This document shows positions 1-7,557 of a stretch of DNA of 64,000 bases, piece after piece. Below the pieces are notes generated by a model. It was not told the DNA's origin. It was given only the letters and a program-made list of their open reading frames with translations, and searched no databases. Source of the stretch: Variovorax ginsengisoli (GTDB taxonomy: Bacteria > Pseudomonadota > Gammaproteobacteria > Burkholderiales > Burkholderiaceae_C); NCBI RefSeq assembly GCF_030486595.1, contig NZ_JAUJZH010000011.1:62001-126000 (forward strand), read 5' to 3'. The position numbers and the translations under genes were made by a program. How positions within the stretch are numbered: the first letter of the stretch is position 1; each line of letters starts with the position of its first letter.

Positions 1-98
1 GCATCGGCGCCATCGAGGCCGAAGCGGGACTGCGGCTGGTCGATGCGCAAGGCGCGGCCGTGACGCAGCGCTTCGCGTCGTTCGACCACTTCGCCTGA
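1..98 (+). CDS. C-terminal end of an unidentified protein (partial)
   Basis: Only the last 31 codons lie in the window, read in the frame beginning at base 3 and stopped by TGA at 96-98. The visible tail ends in RFASFDHFA. It carries no motif that I can assign to a family. It converges on the hybrid kinase gene, whose stop codon lies 7 bp further on. That it is coding is inferred from the clean open frame and the typical high third-position GC; the product is unknown. Confidence 0.5.
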   Translation, partial: IGAIEAEAGLRLVDAQGAAVTQRFASFDHFA

Positions 99-105
99 AG
101 CACGG

Positions 106-1923
106 TCAGGCGCGGCGCCGGGTCTGCACCGGCACCGCCTCCAGCACCGCGAACGCCGAATCGATCTCGAGATCGTTCAGCACGCAGGTCAAGCCCCGGT
201 ACAGCTCGTTCGGCGACACCGGCTTGTGCAGCAGCGGCACGCCGCTGGCACGGGCCTCGCGCAGCCGCTGCGGCGCCGTGTCGCCGGTGATCAGCAGCGC
301 CGGCAGCTGCTCGCCGAACTCGGCGCGCAGCGCGGCGATGGCCTCGGCGCCGGTGCGCAGCTCGCGCAGCCGGTAGTCGCTGATGACCAGGCCCGGCGGA
401 TGGGCCCGGGCGAGCGCCTGGGCGTCCTCGATCGAATCGGCGACGTCGCATTCGCAGCCCCAGGCGGTCAGCAACTGCTTCATGCCGGCGCGCACCGCTT
501 CGTCGTCGTCGATCACCAGCACCCGCACGTCGAACACGCGCGCATGCCCGGCCGCCGCCTCTAGGCCGCCGCTGGCCACGCCCGCCTGCGCCATCGGCAG
601 TGCCAGCCTGAACACGCTGCCGCGCCCCGGCACCGACACCAGCGACAGCGAGTGGCCGAGCGCGCGCGCCAGGCCCTGGGCGATCGCCAGGCCCAGCCCC
701 AGGCCCTTGCGCCGGTCGCGCTCGGCGTTGCCGAGCTGATGGAACTCGCGAAAGATCTCGCCCTGCTGGGTCGGCGCGATGCCGATGCCGGTGTCCCAGA
801 CTTCGAGCAGCAGCTCCCGGCGGCGCGCGCGGCAGGCCACCAGCACGCCGCCGCTGTCGGTGTAGCGGATCGCGTTCGACACCAGGTTGCGCAGGATCAG
901 CGCCACCAGCGCCGGATCGGAGCGCACCGCCGCATGGGTCTCGCGCGAACGGTAGACGATGCCCTTGGCGTCGGCCTGCGGCGCCAGTTCGTTCTCGATC
1001 CGGTTGAGCAGCGGCTGCAGCTGGAAGTCCTGCATCTGCGGCTCGACCACCCCGGCCTCGATGCGCGAGAAGTCGAGCAGGGTGTCGAGCATCTCGGCCG
1101 AGGCGTGCCAGGTGGCCCGGGCGTTGGCCAGCGCGTCGTACTGCGCGGCCGACAGCTTGCTGCGCGCCAGCACCTCTAGGAACAGCCCCTGGGCGTGGAT
1201 CGGCTGGCGCAGGTCGTGGCTGGCGGCGGCCAGGAACTTGGACTTCGCCAGGTTGGCCTCGTCGGCCTTGAGCTGGGCCGCCTGCGCATGGCCGGTCTCG
1301 ATCCGCAGCCGCTCGATCAGCTCGAGGTTCTCGAAGCGCAGGTCGATCGCCGCCCGCGCCGCCCGGGCGCCGTTGCGCGCCTGGCCAAGCAGGGTCGCCA
1401 CGTACAGCACCCCCGCCGCCCCGAGCGCATTGAAGGCCGGGTCGCCCAGCAGCACCAGCTTGGCGGCCAGCACGGCCAGCTCGATCGTGCCGAAGACCAC
1501 GAACACCGGCAGCACCGGCGAGAGCGAAGACATCGAGCTGCCGGCCACGCCCGCCAGCACCGCGATGACCAGGATGCTGCCGGCCGTCGAGGTGCTGCCC
1601 AGCGTGACCCAGGCCAGGGCGCCCCAGGCGGCGGCGTCGATGCCGTTGAGCGCCATCTGCCGCCAGACCAGCCGGGGCGCGCGCTCGAACGAGATCTCGC
1701 GGGCCAGTGTGCGGCGGGCATCGCGGGCGCAATACAGCTTGATCAGGATCACGATGCCGGCCCACAGCCGCAGCGCCAGCGCATTGGTGTCGTTGGCCAG
1801 CACCCAGACCAGCAGCAGCGCGACACCGATCGTCGGGCCCACCGAACTGCCGATATTGCCGAGCTGCAGCCGCAGCTGCTCCACCAGCGTGCGCCCGTCG
1901 GCCAGGCGCAGGAACCCCGTCAT
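106..1923 (-). CDS. Hybrid sensor histidine kinase with C-terminal receiver
   Basis: A 605-residue membrane kinase that should autophosphorylate on histidine and pass phosphate to aspartate. Several hydrophobic segments fill residues 30-180, followed by a coiled linker. The phosphoacceptor H-box reads SHDLRQP with His236. The N-box (NLVSNAIRY, near 347), the G1 box (DTGIGIA, near 377) and the G2 box (GLGLGLA) complete the ATPase domain. A receiver domain begins near 466, with an acidic pocket IDDDE, Asp516 as likely acceptor and Lys567. The ATG overlaps the TGA of the response regulator gene by four bases (ATGA), so the two are translationally coupled and form one two-component pair. The HDLRQP rather than HELRTP box puts it in the same subfamily as the kinase at 15569-17332. 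The signal sensed is unknown. An open frame continues upstream of this start, but it overlaps the regulator and looks non-coding. Confidence 0.88.
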   Translation of the reverse strand: MTGFLRLADGRTLVEQLRLQLGNIGSSVGPTIGVALLLVWVLANDTNALALRLWAGIVILIKLYCARDARRTLAREISFERAPRLVWRQMALNGIDAAAWGALAWVTLGSTSTAGSILVIAVLAGVAGSSMSSLSPVLPVFVVFGTIELAVLAAKLVLLGDPAFNALGAAGVLYVATLLGQARNGARAARAAIDLRFENLELIERLRIETGHAQAAQLKADEANLAKSKFLAAASHDLRQPIHAQGLFLEVLARSKLSAAQYDALANARATWHASAEMLDTLLDFSRIEAGVVEPQMQDFQLQPLLNRIENELAPQADAKGIVYRSRETHAAVRSDPALVALILRNLVSNAIRYTDSGGVLVACRARRRELLLEVWDTGIGIAPTQQGEIFREFHQLGNAERDRRKGLGLGLAIAQGLARALGHSLSLVSVPGRGSVFRLALPMAQAGVASGGLEAAAGHARVFDVRVLVIDDDEAVRAGMKQLLTAWGCECDVADSIEDAQALARAHPPGLVISDYRLRELRTGAEAIAALRAEFGEQLPALLITGDTAPQRLREARASGVPLLHKPVSPNELYRGLTCVLNDLEIDSAFAVLEAVPVQTRRRA

Positions 1924-2537
1924 CAGCCGACCAGCCCCCGGCGGCGCGCCGCGAAGCCGGCCTCGGAGCGGCTCGACACCTGCAGCGCCGCCAGCACCGC
2001 CTGCACGTGGCCGCGCACCGTGTTCTCCGACAGCCCGAGGCGGCGCCCGATGACCTTGTTCGGCAGGCCCTGGCACAGCAGGTCCAGCACCTCGAACTGC
2101 CGCGGCGTCAGCAGCTGGGGCGACCCGGCGCCCTCGCCGGCCGCTGCCTGCGCGGCGGCGCCAGCCGGCTCGCCGCGGCGCAGCCGTTCGATCACGGCCA
2201 GGATGTTGTCGGCGCTGTCGGCCTTGGAGACGAAGGCGGCGGCGCCGCGCTCCAGCGCCATGCGCACGTTGTGCGGGCCGGCGTCGGAGGACAGGATCAC
2301 CACCACCGCCTCGGGCCACTTGCGCTTCACCAGCGCGATGCCCTCCAGGCCATTGAGCCCGTGCAGCTGGATGTCGAGCAGCACCAGGGCCGGGTCGTCC
2401 ATGCCGGCGCGCAGCCCTTCTTCGAGCGAGCTCGCCTCGGCCACTTCGAGCTCCGGAATGCCGGAGGCGAGCACCATGCGAAGGCCGCAGCGGAACAGCG
2501 CGTGGTCGTCGATGAGGAGGATGCGGGCCGGGAGCAT
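1923..2537 (-). CDS. LuxR/NarL-family response regulator
   Basis: A 204-residue two-domain DNA-binding response regulator. The receiver (about 3-118) has the DDH acidic pair at 10-12, the phosphoacceptor Asp55 in LVLLDIQ and Lys105 in FVSKAD. A GerE-type helix-turn-helix (about 140-195) contains LTPRQFEVLDLL and ENTVRGHVQAVL, typical of NarL/FixJ regulators. I chose the ATG at 2537 because the domain begins directly after it (ARILLIDDH). An in-frame TTG at 2573 would add 12 poorly conserved residues. The gene is first in the operon, and its stop overlaps the start of the hybrid kinase that presumably phosphorylates it. Target genes cannot be deduced. Confidence 0.9.
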   Translation of the reverse strand: MLPARILLIDDHALFRCGLRMVLASGIPELEVAEASSLEEGLRAGMDDPALVLLDIQLHGLNGLEGIALVKRKWPEAVVVILSSDAGPHNVRMALERGAAAFVSKADSADNILAVIERLRRGEPAGAAAQAAAGEGAGSPQLLTPRQFEVLDLLCQGLPNKVIGRRLGLSENTVRGHVQAVLAALQVSSRSEAGFAARRRGLVG

Positions 2538-2662
2538 GAGGCGCCGATTCTGCGCGAAGTCGGACCGGTCCAAATGGACTATTTACCAGCGGCGCCCCAG
2601 GAGCGACCATCGATGTGCCGAAGCTCTCTCCGTTGACGAACCCCCGCCTGCCGCCACGCCGA

Positions 2663-2932
2663 ATGAAGCCCCTGATCGACATCCAACGCATCGGACCGGA
2701 TGCCTTCCGCCACCGCATCAGCGCCCAGGGCGGCGCGGTCCAGGAAGAGAGCCGCAGCTTCGCCGCGCTGGAGCACTGCCTGCGCGACGCCGGTGAGTCC
2801 CTGGGCCGCTACTTCCAGCAGGTGGAACTCAAGTTCGACGGCCTGTTCCTGGGCGCTTGCGCCGTCGACGCGCTGCGCAACACCCCGCTGGCCGTGGCCC
2901 GCCGCATCAGCCAGCACTTCCAGCCGGCCTGA
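2663..2932 (+). CDS. Small conserved-looking hypothetical protein
   Basis: An 89-residue predicted cytoplasmic protein that I do not recognise. It starts MKPLIDIQRIGPDAF and is mixed alpha/beta in character, with two cysteines and no membrane segment. The ATG at 2663 is preferred over an ATG 48 bases upstream because the extra N-terminus is proline/arginine-rich and looks untranslated. It lies between a divergent two-component operon and a convergent MFS gene, overlapping the latter's 3' end by 26 bp. Base composition by codon position supports coding. No function is proposed. Confidence 0.55.
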   Translation: MKPLIDIQRIGPDAFRHRISAQGGAVQEESRSFAALEHCLRDAGESLGRYFQQVELKFDGLFLGACAVDALRNTPLAVARRISQHFQPA

Positions 2933-4364
2933 CCGTCGGCCCGGCGACGAAGCGCCAGGCCAGCAGGGCCGCGAGCGCGGGCGCCAGCGCAAAACTCCCG
3001 AACAGCCAGCCGGCGGCCGATTGCGCGCCCGCACTGCCGCCCGGCGTGGTCAACCCCGCTGCGTTTGCCACCAGCCCGGCCACCGCGGCACCGATCGCCA
3101 TGCCGTAGAGCTGCACGGTGGTGATCGATGCCGAGGCCAGGTTCTCTTCGCCGCGCGGCGCCAGCGTCAACACCCGGGTCAGCAGATGCGGCCACCCCAT
3201 GCCGACGCCGAAGCCGGTGGCGCCCAGCGCGAGCGCCATGCCCACGGCCTGGGCCGCCGGCGCCCATCGCGCCACCGGCACCAGCAGCATCAATCCGATC
3301 AGGCCGGCCAGGCTGACCAGCGGGCCGAAGCGCAGCATGCGGTCGGCCTGCGGGCCGCTGCGGCCGGCGGACAGCAGCGAGGCCGCGCTCCAGCCGCCGG
3401 CCATCGCGGCCGTGAGGTAGCCGGCGGCGAGCGGCGAATGGCCGTGCAGCGTCTGCAGGAAATACGGCACGAAGATCTCGGTGTCGGTGCCGATCAGCAG
3501 CAGCGCCACGCTGGCGTAGATCGCACCGAAGGCGGTGAAGGGGGCGCAGGCGCCGGTCGGCAGCAGGCGGACCTTCGCGCGCCGGTCGATCCGCACCAGC
3601 GCCAGGCCCAGCGTCAGCCCGAAGAGCACCATGCCCAACTGCGCGTACAGCGTGTCGAACAGGCTGGCGGTCGCCACGCTCAAGGCCGAAGCGATCAGCA
3701 GCAGGATCTGGCCGATCGGCAGGGCGACGCGTGGCGCGCCCGTCTCGCCGGGGCTGCGCGCCGGCAGCTGCAGGCCGGCGATCAGCGCCTGCCCCAGCGC
3801 CACCGGCAGCAGGGCCCAGAAGGCCCAGCGCCAATGCCCCAGTTCGGCGAAGACGCCGCCGACCGCCGGCCCGCACAGGGTCGCGACGCCCCACATGCCC
3901 GACACCAGCGCCACGGCGCGCGGCCACAGCCGAGCCTCGAACATCAGGCGGATCAAGGCATAGCCCAAGGCCGCGAGCACGCCGCCGCCAAGCCCCTGCA
4001 CCGTGCGTCCGGCCAGCATCCAGGCCATGTCCGGGGCCGTGGCGCAGCCGATGCTGCCCAGCACGAATACGGCCAAGGCCGCGAGGTAGCTGCGGCGCGG
4101 CCCGAACTGCTGCAGCAGGCGCACCGAGAGCGTGGCCCCGAGGATCGACGCCGCCACGAACAACGTGGTGTTCCAGGCATACCATTCGACCCCGCCGATC
4201 TCCCGCACCACCGAGGGCAGGACGGTGGTCACGATGTGGACGTTGACTGCATGCAACGCGACGCCGCCGGTGACGGCGACCGCGCGCCACGCGTTGCGGC
4301 CCGAGAAAAGCTCGGCCCACGAGGCGGTCGGGGGCGGGAGGGCGGCGGTGAACGACGAGGACAT
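2907..4364 (-). CDS. MFS transporter, drug-exporter-like (14-segment type)
   Basis: A 485-residue polytopic inner-membrane protein of the major facilitator superfamily. It begins with a polar 28-residue N-terminus and then shows regularly spaced hydrophobic helices. The loop after helix 2 contains a motif-A-like FGPRRSY, and GRTVQGLGGGVLAALGYALI resembles the motif of the DHA2 drug:H+ antiporters. Its length fits 14 helices. It is transcribed divergently from a SufR-like regulator gene with only 87 bp between the start codons, which suggests direct control by that regulator. Export of a toxic or redox-active small molecule is the reasonable inference; the substrate cannot be read from sequence. 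Confidence 0.82.
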   Translation of the reverse strand: MSSSFTAALPPPTASWAELFSGRNAWRAVAVTGGVALHAVNVHIVTTVLPSVVREIGGVEWYAWNTTLFVAASILGATLSVRLLQQFGPRRSYLAALAVFVLGSIGCATAPDMAWMLAGRTVQGLGGGVLAALGYALIRLMFEARLWPRAVALVSGMWGVATLCGPAVGGVFAELGHWRWAFWALLPVALGQALIAGLQLPARSPGETGAPRVALPIGQILLLIASALSVATASLFDTLYAQLGMVLFGLTLGLALVRIDRRAKVRLLPTGACAPFTAFGAIYASVALLLIGTDTEIFVPYFLQTLHGHSPLAAGYLTAAMAGGWSAASLLSAGRSGPQADRMLRFGPLVSLAGLIGLMLLVPVARWAPAAQAVGMALALGATGFGVGMGWPHLLTRVLTLAPRGEENLASASITTVQLYGMAIGAAVAGLVANAAGLTTPGGSAGAQSAAGWLFGSFALAPALAALLAWRFVAGPTVRPAGSAG

Positions 4365-4400
4365 GCAATCGGCTCCCTGGCGGCAATTATCAAAGTAATA

Positions 4401-4436
4401 ACTTGCATATTAGCAGTACACCACAATTAAGCAAGT
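4401..4436. promoter_or_regulatory. Inverted repeat in the divergent MFS/regulator promoter
   Basis: The 87-bp space between the two divergent start codons is unusually AT-rich for this window. It contains the inverted arms ACTTGC (4401-4406) and GCAAGT (4431-4436), with 24 bp between them. Placement between a regulator and the gene it probably controls makes it a candidate operator. The arms are short, so chance is a real alternative. Confidence 0.35.
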
Positions 4437-4451
4437 AAACTCTTGGATAAC

Positions 4452-5123
4452 ATGACGCCAAGCGCCACCACCACCGCCGATCGCATCCTGCTGCTGCTCA
4501 AAAGCCGCGGCCCGATGTCGACGGCCGCGCTGGCGGCCGCGCTGCAGACCACCACCGAGGCGGTGAGGCAGCAGGTGCACAAGCTGGCGGAGGCCGGCCT
4601 GGTGCGTGGCGTCGCCGAAGCGCCCTCAGGCGTCGGACGCCCGGGCCAGGCCTGGTCGCTGAGCGCCCGCGGCCACGCCCGCTTTCCGGACCGGCACGCC
4701 GAACTCACGCGCCAGCTGGTCGACACGGTGCGCGAGGTGTTCGGCGAAGCCGGGCTGGAGCAGCTCATCGCCCGCCGCGAAGAGGCTTCCCGCGCCAGCT
4801 ACCTCGAAGCCTGCCGGGACCTGCCCGACTTGGCGCCGAGGCTGCGCAAGCTGGCCGCGCTGCGCGACCAGGAAGGCTACATGGCGCGGCTGGAGGCCGA
4901 TGGCGACGACTGGCTGCTGATCGAGGACCATTGCCCGATCTGCGTCGCCGCCGAGGCCTGCCAGGGGTTCTGCCGCTCCGAGCTGGCGCTGTTCCGAGAA
5001 GTGGCCGGGCCCCAGGGGCACCTGCGCCGCGAGGAACACCTGATCGCCGGCGCGCGCCGCTGCGTCTACCGGATCACGCCGGTCACCGGTGCGCAGCCAA
5101 AGATGGGCGACACTGCGGGTTGA
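4452..5123 (+). CDS. SufR-like winged-helix transcriptional regulator with cysteine cluster
   Basis: A 223-residue regulator of the ArsR/DeoR-like group that includes SufR. Residues 10-60 form a winged helix (DRILLLLKSRGPMSTAALA, then a recognition region TEAVRQQVHKL). The C-terminal half holds the cysteine motif CPICVAAEACQGFC (cysteines near 161, 164, 170 and 174) and another Cys near 204. That pattern matches proteins that bind an Fe-S cluster, so redox, iron or nitrosative sensing is likely, though not proven. I took the ATG at 4452; an in-frame TTG lies 9 bases upstream. The gene is divergent from an MFS exporter, and its stop overlaps the pgpA start (TGATG), so it may be co-transcribed with pgpA-cinA. 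Confidence 0.8.
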   Translation: MTPSATTTADRILLLLKSRGPMSTAALAAALQTTTEAVRQQVHKLAEAGLVRGVAEAPSGVGRPGQAWSLSARGHARFPDRHAELTRQLVDTVREVFGEAGLEQLIARREEASRASYLEACRDLPDLAPRLRKLAALRDQEGYMARLEADGDDWLLIEDHCPICVAAEACQGFCRSELALFREVAGPQGHLRREEHLIAGARRCVYRITPVTGAQPKMGDTAG

Positions 5124-5683
5124 TGCCAACCGCTCCCGATTCCCCTGCCGCCGCGCCCCCGTTCCGCCCGACTTTGCGCTTCCTGTTCGCGCATCCGGCG
5201 CACCTGATCGCCCTGGGCTTCGGCTCCGGGCTGCCGCGCCGGGCGCCCGGCACCGTCGGCACGCTCTGGGCCTGGGTCGCGTTCCTCGTGATGGAGCGCT
5301 GGCTGTCGAGCGCCGCCATCGGCTGGGTGATCCTGGCGTCGCTGCCGATCGGCTGGTGGGCCTGCACCGTGACCGCCCGCCACATGAACATCGCCGACCC
5401 CGGCTGCATCGTCTGGGACGAGGTGGTCGCCTTCTGGATCATCCTCTGGCTGGTGCTGCCGGGCGGGCTGCTGGCCCAGCTCATCGCCTTCGGGCTGTTC
5501 CGCTTCTTCGATGCCGTGAAGCCGGGCCCGGTGGGTTGGGCCGACCGGCTCTTCAAGCCGCGGGCGTCGGCCGATGGCACGGGCACGACCGGCTGGGGCG
5601 CCGCCGGCTTCGGCATCCTGTTCGACGACCTGGTGGCGGCCTTCTGCACGCTGCTGGTGATCGCCGCCTTGCGCGCATGGTGA
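5123..5683 (+). CDS. pgpA: Phosphatidylglycerophosphatase A
   Basis: A 186-residue inner-membrane phosphatase of the PgpA family, which removes phosphate from phosphatidylglycerophosphate to make phosphatidylglycerol. The family landmarks are all present: GFGSGLPRRAPGTVGTL near 32-48, the acidic site DPGCIVWDEVVAFW near 93-106, and RFFDAVKPGPVGWADR near 131-146. Near the C-terminus comes FGILFDDLVAAF. Four hydrophobic segments are visible. The ATG overlaps the TGA of the upstream regulator by one base, and the next gene (cinA) begins at or just beyond the stop. pgpA-cinA adjacency is common in proteobacteria. Confidence 0.95.
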   Translation: MPTAPDSPAAAPPFRPTLRFLFAHPAHLIALGFGSGLPRRAPGTVGTLWAWVAFLVMERWLSSAAIGWVILASLPIGWWACTVTARHMNIADPGCIVWDEVVAFWIILWLVLPGGLLAQLIAFGLFRFFDAVKPGPVGWADRLFKPRASADGTGTTGWGAAGFGILFDDLVAAFCTLLVIAALRAW

Positions 5684-6204
5684 ACCCGATGAACGACCAC
5701 CCGACCTCCTTGTCCGATCTCGACGTTTCCGCCCTGGTGCTCCAGCTCGCCGATTTGCTGCCGCAGAAGGGCTGGATGATGGCCACGGCCGAAAGCTGCA
5801 CCGGCGGCCTGATCGCCGGCGCCTGCACCGACCTCGCCGGCTCCAGCGTCTGGTTCGAGCGCGGCTTCGTGACCTATTCGAACGAAGCCAAGAGCGAGCT
5901 GCTGGGCGTCGACGCCGCGCTGATCGAGGCCCATGGCGCGGTCAGCGAGCCGGTGGCCCGGGCGATGGCCGAAGGCGCGGTCGCCCGCTCGCGGGCCCAG
6001 GTCTCGGTCGCCGTCACCGGCGTCGCCGGGCCCAGCGGCGGCTCGGCCGACAAACCGATCGGCACCGTCTGGTTCGGCTGGTCGGTCGATGGCCGCACGC
6101 GCACCGAGCGCCGCCGCTTCGATGGCGACCGCGCGGCGGTGCGCGCGGCCACGGTGCACTACGCGCTGCAGACGTTGGTCGAGCTGCTGCGGGCGCCCCC
6201 TTGA
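5677..6204 (+). CDS. pncC: Nicotinamide-nucleotide amidohydrolase (CinA C-terminal domain)
   Basis: A 175-residue stand-alone CinA/PncC domain that deamidates NMN to NaMN in pyridine nucleotide recycling. The catalytic serine lies in TAESCTGGLIAGA, and the conserved VTGVAGPSGG and KPIGTVWFGW stretches follow. It lacks the N-terminal molybdopterin-binding-like half of full CinA, as in the short E. coli homologues. Two ATGs are possible: 5677, which overlaps the pgpA stop by 7 bases, and 5689, which does not. Neither has a clear ribosome-binding site, so translational coupling to pgpA is likely. Confidence 0.93.
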   Translation: MVNPMNDHPTSLSDLDVSALVLQLADLLPQKGWMMATAESCTGGLIAGACTDLAGSSVWFERGFVTYSNEAKSELLGVDAALIEAHGAVSEPVARAMAEGAVARSRAQVSVAVTGVAGPSGGSADKPIGTVWFGWSVDGRTRTERRRFDGDRAAVRAATVHYALQTLVELLRAPP

Positions 6205-6215
6205 TACGATGCCGC

Positions 6216-6704
6216 ATGTCGCCCACCGAACAGACCCTTCGCCGCTTCTACGACGCCTTCGCCCGGCTCGACGCCGACACCATGGCGGCCTGCTACGCGC
6301 CGGACGCGCGCTTCGACGACGAGGCCTTCTCGCTGCGCGGCGCGCGCGAAGTCGGCGGCATGTGGAAGATGCTCTGCAGCGGCACCCAGGCCAAGGGCGC
6401 CTCGGTCTGGAAGCTCGACTACCGCGACGTCGAGGCCGATGCCGCCGGCGGCAAGGCGCACTGGGACGCGCACTATCTCTTCAGCGCCACCGGCCGCATC
6501 GTCGACAACGCGATCGACTCGCGCTTCACCTTCACGCCCGCGGGCCTGATCGCCACCCAGCGCGACCGCTTCGACTTCTGGCGCTGGTCGCGGCAGGCGC
6601 TGGGCGCACCCGGCCTGCTGCTGGGCTGGTCGCCGATGCTGAAGAAGAAGGTGCGCGCCACCGCGGCGGCGAACCTCCAGGCCTTCCTGGCCCGCAACCC
6701 CTGA
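6216..6704 (+). CDS. NTF2/SnoaL-like fold protein
   Basis: A 162-residue small cytoplasmic protein with the cone-shaped NTF2-like fold signature. It opens with TEQTLRRFYDAFARLDADTM, then CYAPDARFDDEAFSLRG, and ends in a beta-rich half containing AHWDAHYLF. Members of this superfamily include ketosteroid isomerases, polyketide cyclases and many uncharacterised proteins, so no reaction can be assigned. The ATG at 6216 is preferred to a TTG 15 bases upstream that overlaps the pncC stop. It is probably part of the pgpA-pncC transcription unit. Confidence 0.75.
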   Translation: MSPTEQTLRRFYDAFARLDADTMAACYAPDARFDDEAFSLRGAREVGGMWKMLCSGTQAKGASVWKLDYRDVEADAAGGKAHWDAHYLFSATGRIVDNAIDSRFTFTPAGLIATQRDRFDFWRWSRQALGAPGLLLGWSPMLKKKVRATAAANLQAFLARNP

Positions 6705-6723
6705 CCCCACCACGGACCCGTCC

Positions 6724-7032
6724 ATGACCGACATCACGATCGCCGACCACCCCGCCGAGCACCGCTACGAAGCCCGCATCGGCGGCGAACTCGCCGGCTA
6801 CTGCGAATACAACCTGCTGAGCGAAGCCATCATGTTCACCCACACGGAAGTGCTGGAGGCCTTCGAAGGCAAGGGAGTCGGCTCGGCGCTCGCCAGGCAC
6901 GTGCTCGACCAGGCCCGGGCCGACGGCAAGCACGTGATCCCGGTCTGCCAGTTCATCGCCGGCTACATCCGCAAGCACCGCGACTACGCGGACCTGGTGC
7001 GCCCCGACGTGCAGCGGGCCTTCAAGATCTGA
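6724..7032 (+). CDS. Short GNAT-type N-acetyltransferase (YjdJ/GCN5-like family)
   Basis: A 102-residue compact acetyltransferase-like protein. The acetyl-CoA pyrophosphate loop is present as FEGKGVGSALARHVL, and a C-terminal FIAGYIRKHRDYADLV is characteristic of the short GNAT subfamily related to human NATD1 and bacterial YjdJ. Biological substrates of this subfamily are not established. It follows the NTF2-like gene by 19 bp on the same strand and is likely the last gene of the run; the next genes lie on the other strand. Confidence 0.85.
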   Translation: MTDITIADHPAEHRYEARIGGELAGYCEYNLLSEAIMFTHTEVLEAFEGKGVGSALARHVLDQARADGKHVIPVCQFIAGYIRKHRDYADLVRPDVQRAFKI

Positions 7033-7041
7033 GGCCGGGCG

Positions 7042-7236
7042 TCAGTCGCAGCGGTAGCTGACCTCGCCCGCCTGAACGCGCGCTGCCGCGCCGTCCAGGA
7101 AGCGGGTCGGGGCGCCGAAGTTGCGGCAGTAGGCCTCGGCATCCTGCGCGGTGGGCGACTTGAAGACGCCATCGCCGAGCCGGGTCACGCGCGGCACCGG
7201 GCGCGACGCACAGCCGGCGGCGAGCACCGCCGCCAC
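7042..7236 (-). CDS. Small putative lipoprotein
   Basis: The 64-residue product from the GTG at 7236 begins with a hydrophobic stretch ending in LAAGC, a good lipobox, so the mature protein would be a short cysteine-anchored lipoprotein of about 55 residues. It contains one more cysteine pair (YCRNFG and YRCD). No ATG is available. Upstream codons continue the hydrophobic signal in frame and include a charged start-like KTEL stretch, so the true start may lie a few codons further up, overlapping the end of the DUF3297 gene. I do not recognise the family. Confidence 0.55.
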   Translation of the reverse strand: MAAVLAAGCASRPVPRVTRLGDGVFKSPTAQDAEAYCRNFGAPTRFLDGAAARVQAGEVSYRCD

Positions 7237-7252
7237 GGCCAGGGCGCAGAGC

Positions 7253-7504
7253 TCAGTCTTGATAGAACACCTCGACCTTGCCCTTGAGCTTGATCAGCAG
7301 CGGCTTGCCCTTGCGGTCCAGCGTGCGGCCCGCGGGCACCTTGATCCAGCCTTCGCTGATGCAGTACTCCTCGACGTCGGAACGGTCCTTGCCGTTGAAG
7401 CGGATGCCGATGTCGCGCTCGAAGACGGCGGCGACGTGGTGCGGGCTGCGCGGGTCGATCGACAGATGGTCGGGCAGCGGGGGAAGGGGCGTGTTTTCGG
7501 TCAT
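7253..7504 (-). CDS. DUF3297 family protein
   Basis: An 83-residue conserved protein that matches the DUF3297 pattern: LPDHLSIDPRSPHH near the start, then FERDIGIRFNGKDRSDVEEYC, then WIKVPAGRTLDRKGKP and a lysine-rich C-terminus ending VEVFYQD. It is soluble and basic. No function is known for the family. The ATG at 7504 is clear. The downstream lipoprotein gene follows directly on the same strand. Confidence 0.88.
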   Translation of the reverse strand: MTENTPLPPLPDHLSIDPRSPHHVAAVFERDIGIRFNGKDRSDVEEYCISEGWIKVPAGRTLDRKGKPLLIKLKGKVEVFYQD

Positions 7505-7557
7505 GTCTTGAATTTCTCGATGGGCTCCATTTTGGCCGCTCCGGCACCAGGGCCCCG

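Noticed and set aside
106..2718. A single 870-codon frame fusing the kinase with sequence through the response regulator
   Set aside because: The upstream third is arginine/proline-rich noise in a different frame from the real response regulator, whose receiver and HTH motifs are clear. The ATG at 1923 with an ATGA overlap explains both genes.
4381..4451. FNR or Fur box in the MFS/SufR-like gap
   Set aside because: ATTATCAAAG and neighbouring AT-rich bases look suggestive, but no TTGAT-N4-ATCAA or 19-bp Fur palindrome is present. Only the short ACTTGC/GCAAGT repeat was kept.
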